NCBI RefSeq assembly: GCF_028682455.1
Contig: NZ_JANHLD010000002.1
Span: forward strand, 682,001 to 746,000
Length of the DNA stretch: 64,000 nucleotides
Source of the DNA: Pseudomonas putida
GTDB taxonomy: Bacteria; Pseudomonadota; Gammaproteobacteria; Pseudomonadales; Pseudomonadaceae
Reading direction: 5' to 3'
Below are positions 27,669-36,022 of the stretch, piece by piece. The translations under genes were made by a program, and so were the position numbers. The notes under the pieces were generated by a model. That model worked only from the letters and a program-made list of their open reading frames with translations. It did no database searches and was not told the DNA's origin. Within the stretch, counting starts at the first letter, position 1. The number at the start of each line of letters is the position of its first letter.

Positions 27669-28745
27669 TCATGGCAGTGGTTGCGCCTGCGGGAAGCGCC
27701 AGCTGCCGTCGAGGATCTGTGCCTGGGGCAGGTACAGGCGAACCATGTAGTTCCAGCCCGGCATGGTTGGCAGACAGTTGGCGACTTTGCCGTCACAGCC
27801 ACCGAAACGGACCTTCACCGAACCATCGGCGCCTTTACTGGCCGTCAGGTTGTTGAGGGTGTAGGCGTCGAACGGGTTTTTCTGGAAGTAACCGGCGGAG
27901 TCATAGACGCTGATCGACCAGAACGCATCGACCGGCACGTCCCTGACCACCAGTTGATGCACCGTGGAGCCGTCGTTGCGCGTCGGGGTGACGTTCAGGT
28001 AATAGGCATCCTTCTCGGGATTGCCGCCCCAGGCCGCGGCACTGCCGAGCAGGTGGCGGATCGGATCGACCTGCGCCGGGGAGCCGAACATGCCGCCCGA
28101 ATCCGGCACCGTGCTGGCCAGTGCCAGCAGCGACTTGCGCACCTGGGCGAGGCTCGCCTGGTCCCAGTTGCCCGGCTCGAAATGCCCGGGCCCACCGTCC
28201 TGGCGCACCTTGATGGCGTCCTGCAACGCATGGGCGGCCTTGACGTCGGCAGGGTCGGCCGGGTCGACCAGGGTCCGCACCCCCAGCAACAGGTAGCGGC
28301 TGCCGAGCTGCGCCTTGTCGTAGGTATAGCTGCCAGCCTTGTAGACCACCCCGGGCGTGTACTGCTGCTGGTTGATGGCGATCATCGAGAAGTAGCGCTT
28401 GCCGGCATCGGGCAGGGTCACGGTGACCGGCCCGGCGTCGAGGTCGAACACCGCCGAGGAATACAGGGTGTCGCGATTGGGCCGCACCACCGCCTGCATG
28501 TCGATGGGCAGCAACTGGCGGTGGTGGGCAAAGGCGCCGAAGCCGCCACGCTTGACCACATTGGCAAAAAACCGCGCGGATTCGGCACGGGTGAAGTTGT
28601 CGACGGTCACCTGCTGGGCATCGCTGACCGGCGTCTGCGTCTGCGCCTGTACGAGCGTGCAGCCGGCCAGCGCCAGGGCGGCGACCAGGAGGCGCAGGGT
28701 TGGCGTAGTGTTGACGATTTCGTGGGTCGTTGTTGTTGTTTTCAT
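27669..28745 (-). CDS. DUF1254/DUF1214 lipoprotein
   Basis: The 358-residue protein has a lipoprotein-type signal with the lipobox LAGC (Cys29), so it is probably anchored to the envelope. The central DUF1254-like region and the C-terminal DUF1214 region (FWSISVYDSAGYFQ) are present. It is shorter than its neighbours at 28758 and 12776. The start at ATG 28745 is preferred, and a GTG nine bases upstream is possible. It begins only 12 bases after the preceding DUF1254 gene. Function is unknown. Confidence 0.83.
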   Translation of the reverse strand: MKTTTTTHEIVNTTPTLRLLVAALALAGCTLVQAQTQTPVSDAQQVTVDNFTRAESARFFANVVKRGGFGAFAHHRQLLPIDMQAVVRPNRDTLYSSAVFDLDAGPVTVTLPDAGKRYFSMIAINQQQYTPGVVYKAGSYTYDKAQLGSRYLLLGVRTLVDPADPADVKAAHALQDAIKVRQDGGPGHFEPGNWDQASLAQVRKSLLALASTVPDSGGMFGSPAQVDPIRHLLGSAAAWGGNPEKDAYYLNVTPTRNDGSTVHQLVVRDVPVDAFWSISVYDSAGYFQKNPFDAYTLNNLTASKGADGSVKVRFGGCDGKVANCLPTMPGWNYMVRLYLPQAQILDGSWRFPQAQPLP

Positions 28746-28757
28746 CGAAGGCACCGT

Positions 28758-30170
28758 TCAGTTTGCTTTATACATGGCAGGTTTCTGCCACTCGCCATCC
28801 AGCGCCTGTTCCTTGGGCCAGAACAGGCGCAGGGCGACCAGGAACTCACCCTTGGGCGCAGGCAACCAGTTGGACTGCTTGTCCTGGCCGGGCGACTGCT
28901 GCTGGATGTACAGGGTGATACCGCCGTCGGCATCGCGCTTGAGGTCGGGCAGCATCGGCGAGTTGATCAGGTAGCGATTGAGCGGGTTGGCCACCAGGTG
29001 ACGGGTCGGCAGCTCGTACATGGTCAGCGACCAGAAGGCATTGGCTGGCGGCAACTGGTCGGCGGCAAAGCGCAGCACATAGCCCTTGCCGCTGCCGTTC
29101 AGGCGCTGGCCGTCGGCATCCTGGTAGTACGTCGGGTAGATGGCCTCCTCCTTGGAGTTGCCATAGATGCCCGAGGCCGCCGCACGCATGCGGTACAGGT
29201 AGTTGTTTTTCAGGTAGTCGCGACTGCCGAGCAGGTCGCCACTGGTCAACTTGCCGCTGGCCGCAAGCTTGTCCAGCTCGGTATTGGCCTGCCAGGCATC
29301 GGCCATGCCCTGCTCGATCGCCTTGCGCAGCTCGGGCGACAGCGCCTTGGGATCGAAGCTGCGTCCGGCACCGATGCCAAGCTGGGCGAAACGCTCCATC
29401 AGGGCTTTTTCCGAAGGATGGGTCGGGCTGTAGCCGAGCAGGAAGTTGAGCAGGCTGAAGAACTCCAGCGAGGTGCGCTCCTGGGCAGCAGTGAGCGGCG
29501 CAGGGAAATCGATCTTCGCTGCCGGCGCCGGTGCCGGTTTGCCCAGGTAGGCCGACAGGGGCTGCACCTTGAACCCGGCCTGGACCTTCTTGACGTTGTC
29601 GATATCGGCGGGGTTGAACAGCTGGGTGCGGTAGAAGACGTAGGCAAACTCGCTTTCGGAGCGGTACACCGCCTTGATCCCGGCCGGGGTAGGGCCCTTC
29701 CAGTCCGGGCCTGCGAGTAGGAAGTTGGCCGCCTCATTGCCGGTGGTACGGCTGCCGGCGTAGGCAAAATTGTGGGTATAGGCGTCGATGAACTGCGCCG
29801 TGTAGTAGCGCCCCTGCTCCACCGCCGGCATGCTCAGCACCAGCGGCTCGCTGCGCAGGTCCGCGCCCAGGTGCGAATACGGGGTGTCTGAGTTGGGGGT
29901 CTGGATCGCCCTGTCGTCCGGGGTGTAGACCCGGGCATCACTGTGCAGGGTGTTCCATGGTGCCTTGAACTCGCCACTGTTGCGGTCGACGAAGTAGGCA
30001 TGCTGGATGCGGTAGTGGTCGACCATCGGGAAGCCGTAGATGTAGGCATCCTTGGCGATCGAACGGGCTTGTTCCGGGGTCAGCGCCGCCGCACTGAAGC
30101 TCAATGCGACCAGGGCGCTGCCGAGCAGTACCGAGGCTGTTCGGGTGGGAGAGAGAAGCGGGAGTTTCAT
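28758..30170 (-). CDS. exported DUF1254/DUF1214 protein
   Basis: This 470-residue protein has a signal peptide (cleavage near SAAAL, residue 29). It shows the typical DUF1254 start AYIYGFPMVDHYRI, a TPNSDTPYSHLG segment and the C-terminal DUF1214 block (FWSLTMYELP, IQQQSPG). The family is periplasmic and of unknown activity. GGAG lies ten bases before ATG 30170. It is followed closely by a second family member and then a sulfatase, so the three may act together on the same external substrate. Confidence 0.87.
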   Translation of the reverse strand: MKLPLLSPTRTASVLLGSALVALSFSAAALTPEQARSIAKDAYIYGFPMVDHYRIQHAYFVDRNSGEFKAPWNTLHSDARVYTPDDRAIQTPNSDTPYSHLGADLRSEPLVLSMPAVEQGRYYTAQFIDAYTHNFAYAGSRTTGNEAANFLLAGPDWKGPTPAGIKAVYRSESEFAYVFYRTQLFNPADIDNVKKVQAGFKVQPLSAYLGKPAPAPAAKIDFPAPLTAAQERTSLEFFSLLNFLLGYSPTHPSEKALMERFAQLGIGAGRSFDPKALSPELRKAIEQGMADAWQANTELDKLAASGKLTSGDLLGSRDYLKNNYLYRMRAAASGIYGNSKEEAIYPTYYQDADGQRLNGSGKGYVLRFAADQLPPANAFWSLTMYELPTRHLVANPLNRYLINSPMLPDLKRDADGGITLYIQQQSPGQDKQSNWLPAPKGEFLVALRLFWPKEQALDGEWQKPAMYKAN

Positions 30171-30215
30171 TATTGTTTTTCTCCTTGTGGGCCTGCCATG
30201 TCGGCAGGTTGGCTG

Positions 30216-30839
30216 TCAGCGATGGTTGAGGTCGCTGGCGTCGGGGACGTTGGTGTCCGTGCCGGTGTTTTGCCCGGGCTCGTAGTAGTCCGGCCAGAGC
30301 GTGCGCACCACTTCGCCGTCGTTGCGGTAGGTATGGCAGGTGCCGATGACCCAGTGCTTGGGCCGTTTGAAGCCGGGTTCCTGTTGCTCGCGCAACAACA
30401 GCCGCTCGCGCAGGATCGGTGCAGTGGTCTGGATCAGGGTGGTGGCCATCGGACCGAGCAGCTCGCTCAGGTGGGTGCAACCGTTGATGCCCCCTACCCG
30501 TTCGGCCACCCGTTGCTTGAACCCGGCGCCGACCTTCACGCCCTTGAGCGCGGCGTAGGCCTGGCTGATCTGCGCGCAACCGGGGGTGGGGACCACTTCC
30601 GAGCGGGCCTCGACATGCTGGATTACCAGGTCGGCATCTACCGTCATCAGCAGATACATCTGGTGCAGCGTGCCGCCTGCCGGAATGGTGCCGAAGGGCA
30701 TCTCGGTGTCACAGCCCTTGGTGTCGAGCAGCCGTCCTTCGATGTCGAACAAGCCATCACTGCGCAGGTAGCCGGTACAGGTAACCTGGCGGGTGTGCAG
30801 CAGGCGCCGGGTGGGCGCGGTCGATTCGTCTTGGTTCAT
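30216..30839 (-). CDS. DUF2889 family protein (second copy)
   Basis: The 207-residue protein is a paralogue of the DUF2889 protein at 16617. It shares TRRLLHTRQV, SDGLFDIEGRL, the CTHLSELLGPMATT segment and GTCHTYRNDGE. It has an extra, polar C-terminal tail of about 20 residues. No export signal is seen. The chosen ATG 30839 aligns the N-terminus with the other copy. It sits between the SDR of the thiolase/hydratase module and the DUF1254 genes, probably within one long minus-strand operon. Function unknown. Confidence 0.8.
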   Translation of the reverse strand: MNQDESTAPTRRLLHTRQVTCTGYLRSDGLFDIEGRLLDTKGCDTEMPFGTIPAGGTLHQMYLLMTVDADLVIQHVEARSEVVPTPGCAQISQAYAALKGVKVGAGFKQRVAERVGGINGCTHLSELLGPMATTLIQTTAPILRERLLLREQQEPGFKRPKHWVIGTCHTYRNDGEVVRTLWPDYYEPGQNTGTDTNVPDASDLNHR

Positions 30840-30870
30840 CGAGCGCTCTCGCAAGTATGAGCGGGAAAGA

Positions 30871-30895
30871 GCAACCGCAACGTCGATGCGGTTGC
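30871..30895 (-). terminator. hairpin between SDR and DUF2889 genes
   Basis: GCAACCGCA (30871-30879) is perfectly complemented by TGCGGTTGC (30887-30895). On the minus strand it follows the SDR stop codon and precedes DUF2889, so it may reduce downstream expression. Confidence 0.4.
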
Positions 30896-30933
30896 ATCAC
30901 AAGTGCCGTCCATGGCAAGGGAAACCCGATGGA

Positions 30934-31761
30934 TCACACCGTGCCCAGCCCGCCACCACAGACCAGCACCTGGCCAGACACATAGTCCGATTCCGGAATG
31001 CAGAACAGGTACACGGCATTGGCCGCTTCATCCGGGTTGCCGGGACGCCCCAGCGGAATCGAGGTTTTCGACGCCTCGACGGTCGCCGGGCTGATGCCCA
31101 CCTTGATCTGCCGCCCTTCGATATCGATGAAGGTCGGATCGCCTTCCACCGGCTGGGTCTGGCGCGTCTCGATGTGACCGAAGGCCACGGCATTGACGTT
31201 GACCCGGTAGCGCCCCCACTCCTTGGACAGGGCCTTGGTCATGCCCAGCACACCGGCCTTGGCCGTGGAGTAGTTGACCTGGCCCGGGTTGCCGGATGCC
31301 GACACCGAGGAAATGTTCACCACCTTGCGGTTGACCACGCGGCCTTCGGCGGCCTCTTGCTTGGCCATGGCACTGATGATCGGCTGGGCGGCGCGCAGAA
31401 TGCGGAACGGCGCGGTGATATGGCAATCGATGATCGCATACCACTGCTCGTCGCTCATCTTCTGGATCACGTTGTCCCAGGTGTAGCCGGCATTGTTGAC
31501 GATGATGTCGATGCCGCCAAAGTTGTCCATGGCGGTCTTGACCAGGCGCTCGGCAAAGTCCACCGCGGTGACGCTACCCACGCACGCCACGGCTTCGCCG
31601 CCGGCCGCGCGGATCTGCGCAACCACGTCCTGGGCAGGCCCCTCGTCGAGGTCGTTGATCACCAGCCGTGCGCCTTCGCTGGCCAGCTTCAGGGCGACAC
31701 TGCGGCCGATACCACGGCCGGAGCCGGTCACCAGGGCCACTTTTCCTTCAAGCTTGCTCAT
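30934..31761 (-). CDS. SDR-family 3-hydroxyacyl-CoA dehydrogenase-like oxidoreductase (module copy 2)
   Basis: This 275-residue SDR has TGSGRGIG, NNAG and the catalytic YSTAK. It aligns along its whole length with the SDR at 8982-9812, including VNDLD, NNAGYTWDNVIQKM and the GGGLGTV end. It probably oxidises the hydroxyacyl-CoA made by the adjacent MaoC pair. AAGG precedes ATG 31761. The gene order thiolase, hydratase small subunit, MaoC, SDR is the same as in the plus-strand module, pointing to duplication of the whole block. Confidence 0.9.
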   Translation of the reverse strand: MSKLEGKVALVTGSGRGIGRSVALKLASEGARLVINDLDEGPAQDVVAQIRAAGGEAVACVGSVTAVDFAERLVKTAMDNFGGIDIIVNNAGYTWDNVIQKMSDEQWYAIIDCHITAPFRILRAAQPIISAMAKQEAAEGRVVNRKVVNISSVSASGNPGQVNYSTAKAGVLGMTKALSKEWGRYRVNVNAVAFGHIETRQTQPVEGDPTFIDIEGRQIKVGISPATVEASKTSIPLGRPGNPDEAANAVYLFCIPESDYVSGQVLVCGGGLGTV

Positions 31762-31783
31762 CTTTGTTCACCTTTTCTTGTTG

Positions 31784-32209
31784 TTATTGCGGGCCCAGGG
31801 CCACGACCGCTTCGCCGGCCAGCCGAGGCTCGCCGTATTGATTGGCGCAGTTGATCTGCAGGCGTACCCGACGCTCGCCGTCAACCTGGAATTTTTCCGT
31901 GATGCGGCCGCTCAGGTGGGGGATATGCCCAAGCTGGGTGATGCCGACAAAACGAACCGCCAACTCGCGGATCTGCGCCTGCGCCACCCAGCTGGTCAAC
32001 AGTCGCCCCAGGTAGGCAGCCGAGAGCATGCCGTGGGCGAACACGTCCGGCTGGCGCGCCTTGCGGGCAAAATCGAGGTCGATGTGCACCTGGTTGTGGT
32101 CACCCGAAGCGCCGGCATACAGCGCCAGCGTGGTGCGGTTGACGGGGGCCAGGCGCATCAGCGGCAACTCGTCGCCGACGTTCAGTTCATCGAAATTCAC
32201 GCTTGCCAT
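31784..32209 (-). CDS. MaoC-family (R)-specific enoyl-CoA hydratase, catalytic subunit (module copy 2)
   Basis: The 141-residue protein carries Asp37 and His42 in GASGDHNQVH, the hydratase-2 catalytic pair. It is very similar to the protein at 8527-8946. The start at ATG 32209 follows AGGAA; a longer frame upstream overlaps the preceding gene. It should form a complex with the hotdog subunit encoded ten bases upstream and hydrate the same type of bulky 2-enoyl-CoA. Confidence 0.9.
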   Translation of the reverse strand: MASVNFDELNVGDELPLMRLAPVNRTTLALYAGASGDHNQVHIDLDFARKARQPDVFAHGMLSAAYLGRLLTSWVAQAQIRELAVRFVGITQLGHIPHLSGRITEKFQVDGERRVRLQINCANQYGEPRLAGEAVVALGPQ

Positions 32210-32219
32210 GCTTGGTTCC

Positions 32220-32660
32220 TCAACGCTGCACCAGCGACGAGTGGATATCGGCGATGTGCTCGCCATCCTGATTGCTGACACGGGTTTGCTGCACCACGAA
32301 GGTCAGCGCCCCGCCCTTTTTCTCGTACACATCGACCACCCGGGTATCGAAGGTCAGCACGTCACCGGCGTAGGCCATGGCGTGATAGACGAAGCCCTGC
32401 TCGGCATGCAGGATGCGCCCGAGGTCGAAGCCGAAGATGCCTTCGACGATGTGGTCGGTATCGCGCCCCTCGCTTTCCAGGCACATCAGGAAAGTCGGTG
32501 GCACCGGCAGGGATTTATGCCCGGCAGCCTTGGCCGCCGCTTCGTCGGTGTAGATCGGGTCGGTTTCACCGATGGCCTTGGCAAAGAAACGCAAGCGTCC
32601 CTTTTCCACCTCGGCATGGGTCACGCCGAGCGAACGGCCGATCAGACTCTTGTCTGCCAT
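32220..32660 (-). CDS. MaoC/FAS1-like dehydratase N-domain subunit (module copy 2)
   Basis: This 146-residue hotdog protein is a paralogue of the one at 8079-8516, with the same N-terminus (MADKSLIGRSLGVT) and the PVPPTFLMCL segment. It lacks catalytic Asp/His, so it is presumed to be the structural or substrate-binding partner of the MaoC subunit downstream. AGGAA precedes ATG 32660. The stop is ten bases before the MaoC start, as in the other module. Confidence 0.85.
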   Translation of the reverse strand: MADKSLIGRSLGVTHAEVEKGRLRFFAKAIGETDPIYTDEAAAKAAGHKSLPVPPTFLMCLESEGRDTDHIVEGIFGFDLGRILHAEQGFVYHAMAYAGDVLTFDTRVVDVYEKKGGALTFVVQQTRVSNQDGEHIADIHSSLVQR

Positions 32661-32724
32661 TGCACTGGGTTCCTGTCAGAAAGTGGGAGGTGCGCACGCC
32701 CGCAAGGCGCGTGCGCACAGCCAG

Positions 32725-33912
32725 TCAGGCGCGACCGAACAGGGTCACGATGCCCGCGCCGCCCAGGCCCAGGTTGTGCTGCAGGGCGTGCTGCAGCCCG
32801 TCGACCTGACGTGCGCCGGCGCTGCCGCGCAGCTGGTGGGTCAGCTCGTAGCACTGGGCCAGGCCCGTGGCGCCCAGTGGGTGGCCCTTGGACAGCAAGC
32901 CGCCGGACGGGTTGACCACCACCTGGCCGCCATAGGTGTTGTCGCCATCGACGACAAACTGCTCGGCGCCGCCCACCGGGCAGAAACCCAGGCCTTCATA
33001 GGTCAGCAGTTCGTTCTGGGCGAAGCAGTCGTGCATTTCGCAGACACGGATATCTTCAGGGCCGACACCGGCTTTCTCGTAGACGAACTGGGCGGCGCGC
33101 TGGGTCATGCCGACGCCGACCACGCTGATCAGCGACGGCGGTTCGAACGCGTCCGGGGTGTCGGTCACCAGTGCCTGGGCGAGGATGGTCACATCGGTGC
33201 GCAGGCCGTGCTTCTTGGCAAAGGCTTCGCTGCAGATGATCGCCGCGGCGGCGCCACAGGTTGGCGGGCAGGCCATCAGGCGGGTCATTACGCCCGGGAA
33301 GATCACCTGGTCAGCCATCACCTCTTCGGTGGTAAGGACCTTCTTGAACACCGCCAGCGGGTTGTTGGCGGCGTGGCGGCTGGCCTTGGCGCGAATCATC
33401 GCGAAGGTTTCCATGCGGGTGCCGTACTTATCCATGTGTTCCTTGCCGGCGCCACCGAAAAAGCGCAGCGCTGGCGGCATGCCATCGCCTTCCGGGAAGA
33501 TCTGGTCGACCACGGCATTGCCCTTGCCGTAGGTGCCCGGACGGTCGGTCCAGTGATCTTTGAGCGCGCCTGGCTGCATCTGCTCGAAGCCATAGGCCAG
33601 GGCGCATTCGACCGCACCGCTTTCCACGGCCTGGCGCGCCAGGTAGAGGGCGGTGGAGCCGCTGCCGCAGTTGTTGTTGACGTTGATCACCGGGATGCCC
33701 GACAGGCCGACTTCGTACAGCGCCGACTGGCCGCTGGTGGAGTCGCCGTAGACGTAGCCGGCGTAGGCCTGCTGCACCAGCTTGTAATCGACCCCCGCAT
33801 CCTTGAGCGCCAGGCGGATCGCCTCGGCACCCATCTCGATGTAGCTGGCGCTGGCGCCAGGCTTGGTGAACTGAATCATGCCGACGCCGGCGACGTAAGT
33901 TTTCTGCGACAT
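32725..33912 (-). CDS. SCP-x-type thiolase (module copy 2)
   Basis: The 395-residue thiolase has nucleophile Cys82 in NVNNNCGSGST, His344 in GHPLGATG, the HDCF motif and a C-terminal GGAG segment where the first copy has GGAC. Loss of that second Cys may affect claisen or proton-transfer steps, although HDCF supplies another Cys. GGAGG precedes ATG 33912. It is the first gene of the long minus-strand operon and is divergent from the DUF1302 gene, with two palindromes in the gap. Confidence 0.91.
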   Translation of the reverse strand: MSQKTYVAGVGMIQFTKPGASASYIEMGAEAIRLALKDAGVDYKLVQQAYAGYVYGDSTSGQSALYEVGLSGIPVINVNNNCGSGSTALYLARQAVESGAVECALAYGFEQMQPGALKDHWTDRPGTYGKGNAVVDQIFPEGDGMPPALRFFGGAGKEHMDKYGTRMETFAMIRAKASRHAANNPLAVFKKVLTTEEVMADQVIFPGVMTRLMACPPTCGAAAAIICSEAFAKKHGLRTDVTILAQALVTDTPDAFEPPSLISVVGVGMTQRAAQFVYEKAGVGPEDIRVCEMHDCFAQNELLTYEGLGFCPVGGAEQFVVDGDNTYGGQVVVNPSGGLLSKGHPLGATGLAQCYELTHQLRGSAGARQVDGLQHALQHNLGLGGAGIVTLFGRA

Positions 33913-34017
33913 CACTTCCTCCAGGGACAGTTGTTCAAGGCGCCGCTCGTCGCGCTTGGCTGGCGGCGATCACAGCAACCTGTGGGTCGATGGTTACTTA
34001 ACCGGACCCCCACCCTG

Positions 34018-34036
34018 CCCCCTCAAGTGGAGGGGG
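34018..34036. promoter_or_regulatory. operator-like GC-rich palindrome, site 1 of the thiolase/DUF1302 divergent promoter
   Basis: CCCCCTC-AAGTG-GAGGGGG is a perfect seven-base inverted repeat with a five-base centre, 106 bases upstream of the thiolase start. This is the clearest copy of the island's recurrent palindrome in a promoter region. Confidence 0.55.
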
Positions 34037-34100
34037 ATCGGCGTGCATCTGCAAAGCTGCGGCAGGTTTTTCCCTGCCCCCCCTGAGGAGCGAACGCCAG

Positions 34101-34119
34101 CCCCCCCGCTTGAGGGGGG
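34101..34119. promoter_or_regulatory. operator-like GC-rich palindrome, site 2 of the thiolase/DUF1302 divergent promoter
   Basis: CCCCCCC-GCTTG-AGGGGGG lies 83 bases from site 1, about eight helical turns. A half-like sequence, CCCCCCCTGAGG, lies between them at about 34077. Paired sites in a divergent promoter are typical of regulator binding that controls both directions. Confidence 0.5.
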
Positions 34120-34203
34120 AAGGATTTTTCCGACCCGGCTTAGCGTTTGATCGCTGTTCAAAAAAACAACAACTACAAAAACCAGAGGTATGTGGAGCGC
34201 GAC

Positions 34204-35997
34204 ATGACAATAAAAAAACTCGCAACACTGCAGCCACACCTGCTAGCCGTTGCGGTCGCCCTGGGCACCAGCAGCCAGGCCCAAGCCATCGACTTCAAAA
34301 TCGGCGAGATTCGTGGCCAGTTCGATTCGTCGTTGTCGATCGGCGCCAGCTGGGCCGTGCGTGGACCCGACCCGGATTTTGTTTCCACCTCCAACGTCAC
34401 AGGCTTGCGCGGCAACACCGGTACCCGCTCGGCGGACGATAACCGCCAGAACTTCAAGAAAGGCGAGACCTTCTCGAAGATCTTCAAGGGCCTGCACGAC
34501 CTGGAACTGAAATACGGCGATAGCGGCGTGTTCGTGCGCGGAAAATACTGGTACGACTTCGAACTCAAGGACGAGCATCGGTTGTTCTACGATATCCAGG
34601 ACAACGGCCGCGACGACCTCGCCAAGTCCTCGGGCGCGGAATTCCTCGATGCCTTCGTCTACCACAACTACACCCTGGGCGACCTGGCCGGCAACGTGCG
34701 GGTCGGCAAGCAAGTGGTCAGCTGGGGCGAGAGCACCTTCATCGGCAACTCGATCAACAGCGCCAACCCGGTCGATGCCGCGGCATTGCGCCGGCCAGGC
34801 TCGGAAGTCAAGGAAGGCCTGCTCCCGGTGAGCATGCTGTATGTCTCCCAGGCCGTGTCCGAGAACTTCAACGTCGAGGCCTTCTACCAGCTGGAATGGA
34901 AAAAGTCGGTGGTCGACAACTGCGGCACCTTCTTCGGTGTCGATCCATTGCCCCAAGGCTGTAACGATCGCCTGGTGGCGGCAGGCCCGGACTTTGCCCA
35001 GGGCGACCCACGCCTGAACACCATCCCCGGCAGTGCGATTTTCCAGCGCCAGGACGATGACGATGCGCGCGACAGTGGCCAGTACGGCCTGGCCCTGCGC
35101 TGGTTCGTGCCGCAATGGGATGACATGGAGCTCGGCGCCTATGTGATGAACTACCACAGCCGCAGCCCGACCCTGAACTTCGTGCAGACCACCGTGCCGC
35201 GCAATGGCTCGCCGATCGACAAAGTGCGCAACTCCAGCTATTTCGTCGGCTACCCCGAAGATATCCGCCTGTATGGCCTGAGCTTCTCCACCAACGTCGA
35301 AGGCGTCGCCCTGGGTGGCGAAATCAGCTACCGGCCGAACATGCCGCTGGGCCTGAACAACGCCGACGTCAACAACGCCGCTATCAACACCGCCACTTCA
35401 CCGCTGTTCGTCGCCGGCCACTCCACGCCCAACGATCCGGGCTCGCTGGTCACCGGTTACAAGCGCATGCCGGTGTTCCAGGGGCAGATGAGCGCCACCA
35501 AGAGCTGGTCGCAGATTCTCGGCGGCGAACGCCTGACGGTGATCGGTGAGGTCGGTTACACCCGTATCAACGGCCTGGGCGACGCTGATGGCAGCGACCT
35601 GCGCTTCGGCCGCAGCTCGATCTTCGGCGGCGGGGTGATTCCTGGCGGTGATGCCGCCAACGCAGGGTGCCTGAACACCATCAGCAACCCGCAGCAGCAG
35701 TGCAACGACAAGGGCTTCTACACCACCAGTTCATGGGGCTATCGGGTTCGCGTGCGCCAGGAATACCCCAACGTCATCGCCGGTATCAACCTGGCGCCAA
35801 ACCTGGCCTGGTCCCATGACGTCGACGGCACTGGCCCTACGTTCGAAGAAGGCACCAAGGCGGTCAGCCTCGGCCTGGATGCCGACTATCGCAACACCTA
35901 CACCGCCAGTCTGAGCTACACCGACTTTTTCGGTGGCCAATTCAACACCAACACAGATCGTGACTACGTCTCGCTGAGTTTCGGCGTGAACTTCTGA
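34204..35997 (+). CDS. DUF1302 outer-membrane protein
   Basis: This 597-residue protein has a signal peptide (cleavage near AQAID, residue 29) followed by a DUF1302 domain. It is rich in alternating beta-strands and ends with an aromatic, outer-membrane type strand (VSLSFGVNF). These are features of a beta-barrel. DUF1302 proteins are regularly encoded with DUF1329 proteins in clusters for lipid or alkyl compounds and are thought to help uptake, but this is not proven. ATG 34204 follows GGAG at six bases. It leads an operon with DUF1329 and a sulfatase. Confidence 0.88.
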   Translation: MTIKKLATLQPHLLAVAVALGTSSQAQAIDFKIGEIRGQFDSSLSIGASWAVRGPDPDFVSTSNVTGLRGNTGTRSADDNRQNFKKGETFSKIFKGLHDLELKYGDSGVFVRGKYWYDFELKDEHRLFYDIQDNGRDDLAKSSGAEFLDAFVYHNYTLGDLAGNVRVGKQVVSWGESTFIGNSINSANPVDAAALRRPGSEVKEGLLPVSMLYVSQAVSENFNVEAFYQLEWKKSVVDNCGTFFGVDPLPQGCNDRLVAAGPDFAQGDPRLNTIPGSAIFQRQDDDDARDSGQYGLALRWFVPQWDDMELGAYVMNYHSRSPTLNFVQTTVPRNGSPIDKVRNSSYFVGYPEDIRLYGLSFSTNVEGVALGGEISYRPNMPLGLNNADVNNAAINTATSPLFVAGHSTPNDPGSLVTGYKRMPVFQGQMSATKSWSQILGGERLTVIGEVGYTRINGLGDADGSDLRFGRSSIFGGGVIPGGDAANAGCLNTISNPQQQCNDKGFYTTSSWGYRVRVRQEYPNVIAGINLAPNLAWSHDVDGTGPTFEEGTKAVSLGLDADYRNTYTASLSYTDFFGGQFNTNTDRDYVSLSFGVNF

Positions 35998-36022
35998 CGG
36001 CCCGCAGCAGAGGAAAACACCC

